Assembly (NCBI GenBank): GCA_019410665.1
Contig: DXSD01000079.1
Location: 1 to 9,408 of the forward strand
Source of the DNA: Fusobacterium sp.
GTDB lineage: Bacteria > Fusobacteriota > Fusobacteriia > Fusobacteriales > Fusobacteriaceae
Length of the DNA stretch: 9,408 bases
Direction: 5' to 3'
Shown one piece after another: positions 1 through 6,597 of this stretch (position 1 is its first letter; each line of letters starts with the position of its first letter). Made by a program: the position numbers and the translations under genes. Under the pieces are notes generated by a model. That model made no database searches and had not been told where the DNA came from. It saw nothing but the letters and a program-made list of their open reading frames with translations.

Positions 1-130
1 ACAGTATATTTGTTTCATATATATCTAATTTTACATCACTATTTTTTTCCACGTATTTTTTTAAATATCTAACAGCCACATTTAGATGAACATACTGGCT
101 ATTTATTGCTGTTAAAAGAATTTTCTTCAT
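1..130 (-). CDS. Probable B12-binding-domain radical SAM protein, N-terminal fragment
   Basis: Only the first 43 codons are inside the window; the gene continues past the left edge. The translation starts MKKILLTAINSQYVHLNVAV and goes on through RYLKKYVEKN. This pattern (a short beta strand, then an 'IN.QYVH.N.AVRYL' segment) is typical of the N-terminal cobalamin-binding Rossmann domain of B12-dependent radical SAM enzymes. The cobalamin and CxxxCxxC iron-sulphur motifs would lie further downstream and cannot be checked here, so the family call rests on the N-terminus alone and no substrate can be named. The ATG at 130-128 is supported by AAGGAGC at an ideal distance. The gene follows mltG by 9 bases and its ribosome site overlaps the mltG stop codon, so the two are almost surely one transcript with coupled translation. 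Confidence 0.65.
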   Translation of the reverse strand, partial: MKKILLTAINSQYVHLNVAVRYLKKYVEKNSDVKLDIYETNIL

Positions 131-134
131 CTTT

Positions 135-141
135 GCTCCTT
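135..141 (-). promoter_or_regulatory. Ribosome binding site overlapping the mltG stop codon
   Basis: AAGGAGC lies 4 bases before the ATG at 130-128, and its first two bases are the last two of the mltG TAA stop. A ribosome finishing mltG would sit on this site, which suggests translational coupling to the downstream radical SAM gene and fixes that gene's start. Confidence 0.7.
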
Positions 142-1096
142 ATTTTTTATTATTCCTTTGAAAATTTAAGTGTTCTCTATAAGTTTTGCTAAAATAATGA
201 CTTCCATCCCCTCTAGCTACAAAAAATAGATAATCTGTAGTTGCGGGATTATAGGCAGCTTCTACTGAATCTATTGCTGGATTACAAATTGGTGCTGGAG
301 GCAATCCCTTATATTTATATGTATTATATGGAGAATCTACCTTTAAATCCTTATAATATATTCTCTTTTTACTATAATTATATACAAAGTTTACTGTTGC
401 ATCAGAGGAAAGAGTCATTCCTCTTTTCATTCTATTGTAAAATACAGATGCCATTATTGGTTTTTCACTTTTTACCATAGCCTCTCTCTCTAAAATAGAA
501 GCCATTATCAACTTTTGATAAAATTCCTCTTTATCTGAGTATTTTTCACTTGGAAATTTTTTTAAAAACTCCTTTAACATTGTATCTATTAAAATCTTCT
601 CATCATAATTCTCTGGTAAATAATATGTTTCTGGATATAGATATCCTTCAAAATTTCCATTTGGAGTAGGATATGGAAAACTCTTAGAAGCTTGATTTAG
701 CTCTCTATAGAACTCATCTTTGTTAATGTGCCCTAATTTTTCTAAATGTTCAACAATTTGCCCTATGCTGAACCCCTCTGGAATAGTTACTTTTACCATT
801 CTTCCCTTTCCAGATTCTAATATATCTATTAACTCCTTTAAAGAATAACTCCCCTCTATATGATACTGTCCTGCTTTTATATCTCTACCACTATTTCTTG
901 ATTTAAGATACAATTTAAAAATTAAACTATCACTTTTTTCTAAAGGTGATAAAGATTTCATCAATGGTTGATTTCTTTCTATTGTCAAATCTAAATTATA
1001 ATCACTTTTTCCACTTATTTGAAAATAGATAAATGTTCCTATCAAGATAAATAATAGTACTATTATTCCTATTAAACTATATAAAACTTTTTTCAT
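140..1096 (-). CDS. mltG: Endolytic peptidoglycan transglycosylase MltG (YceG family)
   Basis: MltG is a membrane-anchored lytic transglycosylase that cuts nascent glycan strands within the chain and is thought to set their length. The 318-residue product has a short basic N-terminus and one membrane segment at about residues 4-26, with the rest predicted outside the cytoplasm. A small LysM-like region (about 40-115, including 'VTIPEGFSIGQIVEHL') precedes the catalytic YceG domain. Family landmarks visible are 'EGYLYPETYY' (150-159), 'LIMASILEREA' (196-206), 'ASVFYNRM' (216-223), 'SDATVNFVY' (231-239), 'GLPPAPICNPA' (264-274) and 'YLFFVARGDGSHYFS' (289-303). By alignment to the E. coli enzyme the catalytic glutamate should be Glu203. 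Length is at the short end for the family, but all blocks are present. The start is supported by AGGAGAG at 1102-1108 and by a good promoter upstream. It is followed 9 bases later by the radical SAM gene. Confidence 0.93.
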   Translation of the reverse strand: MKKVLYSLIGIIVLLFILIGTFIYFQISGKSDYNLDLTIERNQPLMKSLSPLEKSDSLIFKLYLKSRNSGRDIKAGQYHIEGSYSLKELIDILESGKGRMVKVTIPEGFSIGQIVEHLEKLGHINKDEFYRELNQASKSFPYPTPNGNFEGYLYPETYYLPENYDEKILIDTMLKEFLKKFPSEKYSDKEEFYQKLIMASILEREAMVKSEKPIMASVFYNRMKRGMTLSSDATVNFVYNYSKKRIYYKDLKVDSPYNTYKYKGLPPAPICNPAIDSVEAAYNPATTDYLFFVARGDGSHYFSKTYREHLNFQRNNKK

Positions 1097-1128
1097 CTTT
1101 TCTCTCCTGTATAATTTATTCCCTATCT

Positions 1129-1156
1129 ATTATACCATATATTTTTTTACTTACAA
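1129..1156 (-). promoter_or_regulatory. Sigma70-type promoter for mltG
   Basis: The minus strand has TTGTAA (1156-1151), a 16-base spacer, then a perfect TATAAT (1134-1129). Transcription would begin near 1122, about 25 bases before the mltG start, leaving room for the AGGAGAG ribosome site. I see no terminator hairpin between the upstream regulator gene (stop at 1196-1194) and this promoter, so read-through from that gene is also possible. Confidence 0.6.
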
Positions 1157-1193
1157 TATATAACAAGTAGAGAATAGAAAACCTTAATAAATA

Positions 1194-2585
1194 TTAGCTC
1201 TTCTTTATATATGTAGTTTTAGGACCCCTTCCAATCATTATAATTAATCCTTTATCTTGTAAATTCTTTAAAATCTCTCTTGTTCTCCTTGAACTTAATT
1301 TTAACTCTTTTTCTATCTCTTTTCTTCCTTTTTTTTCTGAAGAAAGAAAATTTAAAATCTCTTTTTCTTTATCTGTTAAAATCATATCTATTGTTAATGT
1401 GGCGGTATCTGGCGGTAATGTGGCGGTATCTGGCGGTAATGTGGCGGTATCTGATATTCTATAAAATATAACAGATACACTATCTCCTGTCTCTCTTACT
1501 TCTGGTTCTCTTATATTAGAATTTTTACATAAATTTATCATTCTATTTATTCCACTACCCCATCTCTCTATAAAACCTAACTCCTTAAAAATTCTAGCTA
1601 TTACCCTATTTCTTATCTCAGATCTACCACTATAAATTTGTTCTATTGTAAGAGTACTTGGTAATGAACCAGGAGATACAATTTCTACAATATCATCATA
1701 AATTCCTATCTTTATATCCCTTCCTTGATTAGAATAATCTCTATGAACCAAAGCATTGATTATTGCTTCTCTCAAGGCTGTTTCAGGAATTTCTAAAAAA
1801 TCTTTTCTTTGAAATCCATCAAATTCACTTCTAATTTTAAGATGATTTTGTAAAAAAAGCTGAATGTTTTCTATCTTACTAAATATATCTCCTACTAACT
1901 CTTTTTTATCTAAAAAAGTATCCATTGTTTTTCCTTTGAATCTTGCACAATTTATATTTGTATTTTCATAAATTCCTAAAATAATCCCTAATCCTTTGGT
2001 TAAATATACTTTCTCTCCAACTTTTTTTAAAAGTCCTAGATTAAAAAGTTTCTCTTGAGATAATTCTTTTCCATTTTTTGTAAAAAATTTTCTTAATATT
2101 GATATATCTATATTTTCTACACTTTTTTCCCATTCAATTTCTTCATCAAATGTAATATTATTTCTCTGTCTTTCTAATTCTAAAAGATTTTCAAAAGATG
2201 CTATTCTATTACTTGCTCCTACTCTTATATATGTCCCATTTTCTTTACCTAAACTTTTTAAATAGTATGGCTTTAAATTTCCAGGGAAAACTTCTATAAC
2301 GACTATTATCTTATCTTCTATATTTTCTGTGTATATGTCATAATTTATATTTGGATAACAATTATCATAAATCATAGCATTCAAACTATCCATTACTTTA
2401 AAAATATCTTCTTTTTCATCAATTCCAACTATTTCTCTAGTATCTCTTATTCCAATCAAAATTTTTCCTCCAGCACCATTTGCAAAAGCTATTACTGTTT
2501 GAGATATCTGTTTTCCAGTTGGAATGCTCTCTTTAAATTCAATTGTTTTACTTTCCCCTTTTTCTATACTCTTTACTAGCTCCAT
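1194..2585 (-). CDS. AlbA_2 / HATPase_c_4 / winged-helix putative transcriptional regulator (COG2865-like)
   Basis: The 463-residue product has the layout of the COG2865 group, often labelled 'putative DNA-binding' or 'RecG-like C-terminal' although it is not a helicase. An AlbA_2 (Schlafen-type) domain spans about 10-130, with 'ESKTIEFKES' at the start and 'GAGGKILIGIRD' as the conserved core. A GHKL-like ATPase fold of the HATPase_c_4 type covers about 260-375, with 'ETALREAIINALVHRDYS' as the helix carrying the ATP/Mg-site Asn and 'IVEIVSPGSLP' following; 'ERWGSGINRM' is also family-typical. A threonine/proline-rich repeat linker (about 378-398) leads to a C-terminal winged helix (about 401-463, 'LTDKEKEILNFL...SSRRTREILKNLQDKGLI'). 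These proteins are inferred to be regulators; the target is unknown. The gene stands alone between argS and mltG with its own AAGGAG site (2591-2596) 5 bases before ATG. Codon use outside the repeat is like its neighbours. Confidence 0.85.
   Translation of the reverse strand: MELVKSIEKGESKTIEFKESIPTGKQISQTVIAFANGAGGKILIGIRDTREIVGIDEKEDIFKVMDSLNAMIYDNCYPNINYDIYTENIEDKIIVVIEVFPGNLKPYYLKSLGKENGTYIRVGASNRIASFENLLELERQRNNITFDEEIEWEKSVENIDISILRKFFTKNGKELSQEKLFNLGLLKKVGEKVYLTKGLGIILGIYENTNINCARFKGKTMDTFLDKKELVGDIFSKIENIQLFLQNHLKIRSEFDGFQRKDFLEIPETALREAIINALVHRDYSNQGRDIKIGIYDDIVEIVSPGSLPSTLTIEQIYSGRSEIRNRVIARIFKELGFIERWGSGINRMINLCKNSNIREPEVRETGDSVSVIFYRISDTATLPPDTATLPPDTATLTIDMILTDKEKEILNFLSSEKKGRKEIEKELKLSSRRTREILKNLQDKGLIIMIGRGPKTTYIKKS
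1396..1453 (-). repeat. In-frame 21-bp tandem repeat, about 2.8 copies
   Basis: Two perfect 21-bp units (1396-1416 and 1417-1437; plus strand beginning AATGTGGCGG) are followed by a 16-base partial third copy (1438-1453). On the coding strand each unit encodes Asp-Thr-Ala-Thr-Leu-Pro-Pro, giving DTATLPP DTATLPP DTATL in the linker between the ATPase-like domain and the winged helix. Because 21 is a multiple of 3, gain or loss of copies would change linker length without shifting the frame. The unit is clearly richer in G+C than the surrounding gene. Confidence 0.95.
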
Positions 2586-2617
2586 ACAATCTCCTTATAC
2601 AAATTAGCTATAATTTT

Positions 2618-2628
2618 ATTATATTATA
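2618..2628 (-). promoter_or_regulatory. Possible -10 region for the AlbA_2 regulator gene
   Basis: Two overlapping TATAAT hexamers (2628-2623 and 2623-2618) sit 33-43 bases before the start codon, directly after the argS terminator. No good -35 box is visible; the best candidate is a T-rich TTTCTT 16 bases upstream, inside the terminator tail. The stretch is so A/T-rich that chance matches are likely. Confidence 0.4.
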
Positions 2629-2642
2629 ACTTAATTTATATT

Positions 2643-2675
2643 AAAAGAAAAGAGAGAGTTGGCTACACTCTCTCT
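2643..2675 (-). terminator. Intrinsic terminator after argS
   Basis: On the minus strand AGAGAGAGT (2675-2667) and ACTCTCTCT (2659-2651) form a perfect 9-bp stem with a 7-base loop, followed by TTTCTTTT. It begins 25 bases after the argS stop and separates argS from the regulator gene. Confidence 0.85.
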
Positions 2676-2699
2676 AAATTTATTACCATATATTCTTAA

Positions 2700-4412
2700 T
2701 TACATTCTCTCTAAAGTTTTAATTCCTAATAAATCTAATCCATCTTTTATAGTCTCTCCAGCTACTTTAGCAAGAAGTCCTCTTGAGAACAGTACCTCAT
2801 CTTCTTGATTAAGTATTGGACAACTATTATAGAAACTATTAAATTTCTTAGCTAGTTCAAATAAATAGTCAGCTATTACATTTGGTTTAAATGTTTCTGA
2901 TGCTTTTATTACAGCCATAGGGAAAGCTGCTATATGATTAGCTAAAGCTCTCTCTTGTGGAGTATTTATCATAATTGTTTTAGTATAATCTATCGCTTTT
3001 CCTTCAGACTCAGCTTTTCTTAAAATTGATTGAATTCTAGCATAAGAGTATTGTAGGTATGGAGCTGTATTTCCTTCAAAGCTAAGTATCTTATCCCATT
3101 CAAATATAATAGGACTTTGTCTATTTTGAGAAAGGTCAGCATATTTTATAGCTCCTACTCCAACTACTTCAGATATATTCTCTTTCTCTTCAGCAGATAG
3201 ATCTGGGTTCTTCTCGTTTACTATCTCATAAGCTCTTTTCTTTCCTTCATCCATAAGTTGCTCAAGTCTTATTACATTTCCCTTTCTTGTAGAGAATACT
3301 CCATCAGCAAATCTCATTATTCCAAACCAGATGTGATGTTTAGGAACATCCCATCCTAACATATCAGTTATTCTAAAGAATTGCTTAAAGTGGTCTTGTT
3401 GTCTCTCATCAGTTAAATAGATTATCTTATTTATATTGTAGTTATCTTTTCTAAATTTAACTGTAGCAATATCTGAAGTTGAGTATAGGAAGGCTCCATC
3501 TTTCTTTTGAACTATACATGGGAATAGGTTTTCTTCCTCTGGGAAAAATACTACCTTTGCTCCATCATCTTCTACTGCTATTTTCTTTTCAACTAGTTCT
3601 TCTACAACACCTTGCATCATATCATGGTAGAAAGATTCTCCATAATAAGTATCAAAGTGTACATCTAATCTTCCATAAAGCTTAGCATATTCATCTAATG
3701 AAACCTTTATAAACTCTTTCCAAAGAGCAAAGTTTTCTTCACCTCCATCTTGTAACTTTTTAAGCTCAAGCCTAGCTTCCTCTTCTAGTTCTGGATGCTC
3801 TTCAGCTTGTTTTGTAAATTCTACATAAACTCTTTCAAGTTCCTCTATAGCATTAGCCTCATAAGCCTCTCTATCTAGCCATCTTCTATATCCTATAATA
3901 AGTTTTCCAAACTGAGTTCCCCAGTCTCCAATATGGTTATCAGCCACTACATGATAACCTAAATATCTATATACTCTAGCTATAGCATCTCCTATTATTG
4001 TAGAACGTAGATGTCCTATGTGCATTCTTTTAGCTATGTTAGGTGATGAAAAATCTATTACAACATCTCCCTCTCTATTTAGGAAAGAAAAATCATACTC
4101 CTCAACTCTTGATTTTTTTAGTAACTCACCTAAATATTCACTTTTTAAAAATATATTTATAAATCCTGGTCCAGCTATCTCTAACTTTTCTATTACCTCA
4201 TTTTCTATTAAATTATCTACTATCTCTTGAGCAATAGCTCTTGGATTATTTCCTATTATTTTTGAGTTCATCATTGCAAAGTTAGTTTGAAAATCTCCAA
4301 ACTTTTCATTTGTAGCTACTGATATCTCTATTTTTTTTAACTCTTTATCACCATAAAGTTTTGCTACTGTTTCTTCAAAAATTCTAGCTATCTCTTTATC
4401 TATAATTTTCAT
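2700..4412 (-). CDS. argS: Arginyl-tRNA synthetase (class I)
   Basis: ArgRS charges tRNA-Arg with arginine in the cytosol and, unusually for a synthetase, needs the tRNA present for amino-acid activation. The 570-residue length is normal. The N-terminal additional domain occupies about 1-100. The Rossmann catalytic core starts at 'DFSSPNIAKRMHIGHLRST', with the HIGH motif at 131-134. 'NHIGDWGTQFGK' (159-170) is an ArgRS hallmark. The position of the class I KMSKS loop holds 'FSTRKGNVI' (373-381), the common ArgRS variant rather than a defect. The DALR anticodon-binding domain starts near 'YLQYSYARIQSILRK' (452-466), and the protein ends in the family-typical 'LGIKTLERM'. The start is fixed by GAAGGTG (4418-4424), 5 bases before ATG. 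It lies about 50 bases downstream of the structured RNA's terminator and has its own terminator, so it is probably monocistronic, or reached by read-through. Confidence 0.98.
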   Translation of the reverse strand: MKIIDKEIARIFEETVAKLYGDKELKKIEISVATNEKFGDFQTNFAMMNSKIIGNNPRAIAQEIVDNLIENEVIEKLEIAGPGFINIFLKSEYLGELLKKSRVEEYDFSFLNREGDVVIDFSSPNIAKRMHIGHLRSTIIGDAIARVYRYLGYHVVADNHIGDWGTQFGKLIIGYRRWLDREAYEANAIEELERVYVEFTKQAEEHPELEEEARLELKKLQDGGEENFALWKEFIKVSLDEYAKLYGRLDVHFDTYYGESFYHDMMQGVVEELVEKKIAVEDDGAKVVFFPEEENLFPCIVQKKDGAFLYSTSDIATVKFRKDNYNINKIIYLTDERQQDHFKQFFRITDMLGWDVPKHHIWFGIMRFADGVFSTRKGNVIRLEQLMDEGKKRAYEIVNEKNPDLSAEEKENISEVVGVGAIKYADLSQNRQSPIIFEWDKILSFEGNTAPYLQYSYARIQSILRKAESEGKAIDYTKTIMINTPQERALANHIAAFPMAVIKASETFKPNVIADYLFELAKKFNSFYNSCPILNQEDEVLFSRGLLAKVAGETIKDGLDLLGIKTLERM

Positions 4413-4444
4413 ATATTCACCTTCTTTTCAACTTAATTTGTGAC

Positions 4445-4474
4445 ATTTTACTTAAAAATAAAAAAAAGGGACAA
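4445..4474 (-). promoter_or_regulatory. Candidate argS promoter overlapping the upstream RNA's terminator
   Basis: TTGTCC (4474-4469) lies in the terminator hairpin and TAAAAT (4450-4445) is 18 bases downstream. This gives a leader of about 25 bases with the ribosome site in it. Both boxes are imperfect and the spacer is mostly the terminator's T run. If it is not used, argS must depend on read-through of that terminator. Confidence 0.3.
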
Positions 4475-4480
4475 AGTCCC
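4461..4480 (-). terminator. Intrinsic terminator of the 6S-like RNA (and of aspS)
   Basis: On the minus strand GGGAC (4480-4476), loop TTT, GTCCC (4472-4468), then seven T residues, an AT step and more T. The stem is short (5 bp) but mostly G-C. aspS has no hairpin of its own after its stop, so this is the first terminator for aspS transcripts as well as for the RNA starting near 4694. Confidence 0.8.
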
Positions 4481-4694
4481 AAAAGAAAAGCTCCAACCTA
4501 CCGTCTTCAATACAGTTTTAGTCGCCAAAACCATAAGTGGTAGTCAGTTACTAACAGCATACAGAGTCCGTAATCAACTTAAGCTCTAAGCTATTCGTGA
4601 CTTTGCTGAGCTACTGAAAGCAGCGCCAACCCCGTGACGACATTAGGCCCAAAACCTCAAGAAATAACGAATAGGTCAGATATCTATTCTTGTT
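4461..4694 (-). ncRNA. ssrS: Structured non-coding RNA, probable 6S RNA
   Basis: 6S RNA mimics an open promoter and sequesters the housekeeping RNA polymerase holoenzyme. A near-consensus promoter and a terminator bound a transcript of about 234 nt with no ORF and far less A/T-rich than other spacers. Hand folding gives a closing stem (GCCTAATGTCGTC at 4648-4636 with 4505-4490, with bulges and G-U pairs). Next comes a large central bubble with a small hairpin on each strand (4624-4610 and 4535-4511), then a terminal rod pairing AGTCA (4602-4598) with TGACT (4546-4542), AATAGC (4595-4590) with GCTGTT (4558-4553), and TAGAG (4588-4584) with CTCTG (4566-4562). This is 6S architecture. Bacillus subtilis 6S-1 (bsrA) is also directly downstream of aspS. 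An additional 5' hairpin (GAATAG/CTATTC, 4689-4669) is unusual. I cannot match primary-sequence 6S motifs, so an unnamed structured RNA is the alternative. T-box, SRP RNA, tmRNA and RNase P motifs are absent. Confidence 0.7.
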
Positions 4695-4700
4695 AAGGAA

Positions 4701-4729
4701 ATTATATCACTTATTTATAAATTTTTCAA
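4701..4729 (-). promoter_or_regulatory. Strong sigma70-type promoter of the 6S-like RNA
   Basis: TTGAAA (4729-4724), a 17-base spacer, and a perfect TATAAT (4706-4701) form the best promoter in the window. Transcription would start at about 4694. The -35 box begins 14 bases after the aspS stop, so the RNA gene is packed directly behind aspS with its own start signal. Confidence 0.88.
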
Positions 4730-4743
4730 GTGTTAAAATTTTT

Positions 4744-6540
4744 TTATTTTTCTATTTTTTCTTCTTCTTTATAAGTTACTGCTATATTTAGTTCATCTAA
4801 TTGCTCTTTGTCAACAATATTTGGTGCTTCTGACATTAAACATTGACCTTTATTTGTTTTTGGGAAAGGAATAACTTCTCTTATAGAAGCTTCTTTCAAC
4901 ATTACCATAAGCCATCTATCTATTCCAAAAGCAAGCCCTCCATGAGGTGGTGCTCCATATTTGAATGCATCGACAAAGAATCCAAACTTCTCTCTTGCCT
5001 CTTCATAAGAGAATCCTAGTCTTTCAAACACTTTGTTTTGGATTTCTGGATTGAATATTCTTATAGAACCTCCTCCAATTTCAAATCCGTTTAATACCAT
5101 GTCATAAGTATTTGTTCTGATACCATCAGTTTGTCCTCCTAAGAAAGCTTCCATATCTTCAGCTTTTATAGAAGTAAATGGATGGTGTTCTGCTTTGTAT
5201 CTTCCCTCTTCTTCATCATAAGTGAACATTGGGAAATCTACTACCCATAGGAATTTAAACTCATCATTATTGATTAAGTCTAATTCTTTTCCTATTCTAA
5301 GTCTCATAGCTCCTAAAGCTCCATATACAACTTTTGCTTTATCAGCTATTATTAAAATTACATCTCCAGGATTAGCTTCAGCTTTTGCTATTATTGCTTT
5401 CATCTCTTCTTCTGAGAAGAATTTAGCTATTGGAGAAGTTATACTTCCATCTTCAGCTATTTTTACATAAGCCATTCCTTTAGCACCGAAGTATCTCTTT
5501 GCATACTCTTCATACTCTCCTAAAACTTTTCTAGAGAATTTTTCAAAAGCTTTTGGAGCTGTTATACATTTTACTAAACCATCATTATCAGCTACATCTT
5601 TAAATGCTTTAAATCCACAGTTTTTAGCTATCTCTGTTAAATCTTTTAACTCTACACCAAATCTTACATCTGGTTTATCAGAACCAAATCTTGACATAGC
5701 TTCAGCATAAGGCATTCTTGGGAATTTATAATCTGCAACTTCCCCAGTTATAGCTGTAAATACATTTTTAGCTAGCCCTTCTATTGTATTCATTACATCG
5801 TCCATCTCAACAAATGACATCTCAACGTCTAATTGAGTAAACTCAAACTGTCTATCTGCTCTTAAGTCCTCATCTCTGAAACACTTAGCTATTTGGAAGT
5901 ATCTCTCTACTCCTCCAATCATTAAAAGTTGTTTAAATAGTTGTGGTGATTGAGGTAATGCATAGAAAGTTCCTGGATTTATTCTACATGGAACTAAAAA
6001 GTCTCTTGCTCCTTCTGGAGTAGACTTATTTAATAATGGAGTGTCTACATCTATAAATCCTTCTTTATCCATATAGTTTCTAATAGCCATTATCATCTTA
6101 TGTCTCATTCTAAGATTGTTTAACATCTTAGGTCTTCTTATATCTAAGTATCTGTATTTTAATCTAATATTTTCATTTAGATTATCTTCATTTCCTGTTA
6201 TTTGGAATGGTAAAACATCACAGTTATTTAGTATAGTTAATTCAGTAGCAAATACTTCTATCTCTCCAGTTGGGATATTCATATTTTTACTTTGTCTCTC
6301 TTTTACTACTCCAACTACTCTAATTACTGCTTCATTTTTTAATTTTTGAGCTTGTTCTACAACCTCTTTTGGAGCTACATCAATATCAAAAACGATTTGT
6401 GTTTTCCCCTCTCTATCTCTTAAATCAACGAAAGTTAATCCTCCAAGATCTCTAGTTGTATCTACCCAACCTGAAAGTGTAACTGTTTGTCCAATATTTT
6501 CTCTTCTTAATTCACCAAGATTATGAGTCCTGTAAATCAT
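4744..6540 (-). CDS. aspS: Aspartyl-tRNA synthetase, bacterial type (class II)
   Basis: AspRS attaches aspartate to tRNA-Asp in the cytosol. The 598-residue product has the bacterial layout: an N-terminal OB-fold anticodon-binding domain (about 1-105), the class IIb catalytic core, and the inserted GAD domain (about 285-420). 'TPEGARDFLVP' (174-184) and 'ALPQSPQLFKQLLM' (194-207) are core signatures. Motif 2 is 'FRDEDLRADRQFEFTQLD' (221-238) and motif 3 includes 'GLAFGIDR' (535-542). Motif 2 has Phe232 where most bacterial AspRS have Pro ('RQPEFTQ'). In the OB-fold, Leu33 ('RDLGG') and Lys85 ('QSKN') match E. coli, which suggests a discriminating enzyme specific for tRNA-Asp. AAGGAGAG (6548-6555) supports the ATG. 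hisS lies upstream behind a palindromic spacer; no convincing separate aspS promoter is visible, so co-transcription with hisS is possible. Confidence 0.98.
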   Translation of the reverse strand: MIYRTHNLGELRRENIGQTVTLSGWVDTTRDLGGLTFVDLRDREGKTQIVFDIDVAPKEVVEQAQKLKNEAVIRVVGVVKERQSKNMNIPTGEIEVFATELTILNNCDVLPFQITGNEDNLNENIRLKYRYLDIRRPKMLNNLRMRHKMIMAIRNYMDKEGFIDVDTPLLNKSTPEGARDFLVPCRINPGTFYALPQSPQLFKQLLMIGGVERYFQIAKCFRDEDLRADRQFEFTQLDVEMSFVEMDDVMNTIEGLAKNVFTAITGEVADYKFPRMPYAEAMSRFGSDKPDVRFGVELKDLTEIAKNCGFKAFKDVADNDGLVKCITAPKAFEKFSRKVLGEYEEYAKRYFGAKGMAYVKIAEDGSITSPIAKFFSEEEMKAIIAKAEANPGDVILIIADKAKVVYGALGAMRLRIGKELDLINNDEFKFLWVVDFPMFTYDEEEGRYKAEHHPFTSIKAEDMEAFLGGQTDGIRTNTYDMVLNGFEIGGGSIRIFNPEIQNKVFERLGFSYEEAREKFGFFVDAFKYGAPPHGGLAFGIDRWLMVMLKEASIREVIPFPKTNKGQCLMSEAPNIVDKEQLDELNIAVTYKEEEKIEK

Positions 6541-6597
6541 TCTTACCCTCTCCTTAATTTTTTATATCTTCCTCTATAAATTGCTTAACTATTATCA

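Noticed and set aside
241..480. Plus-strand ORF of 79 codons, and similar ones at 1280-1471, 3479-3685, 4018-4230, 5222-5470 and 6116-6349
   Set aside because: All lie inside well-supported minus-strand genes, encode low-complexity Leu/Phe/Ser-rich sequence, and lack convincing ribosome sites. They are antisense shadows.
1396..1453. CRISPR-like repeat
   Set aside because: The units are contiguous with no spacers, keep the reading frame and encode a regular heptapeptide; it is a coding tandem repeat.
2700..4412. Missing KMSKS motif as evidence of a defective ArgRS
   Set aside because: Many bacterial ArgRS have a diverged loop such as STRKG at this position; the HIGH motif and all other blocks are intact.
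4461..4694. tmRNA, SRP RNA or RNase P RNA
   Set aside because: No tRNA-like CCA end or tag reading frame, no GGAAGGAAGCA-like SRP loop, and no GAGGAAAGTC or ACAGAA RNase P core motifs are visible.
4413..4743. T-box riboswitch in front of argS
   Set aside because: The position before a synthetase gene and the terminator invite this, but the conserved T-box antiterminator sequence (AGGGTGGNACCGCG) and a competing antiterminator stem are absent. The RNA also has a closed 6S-like fold.
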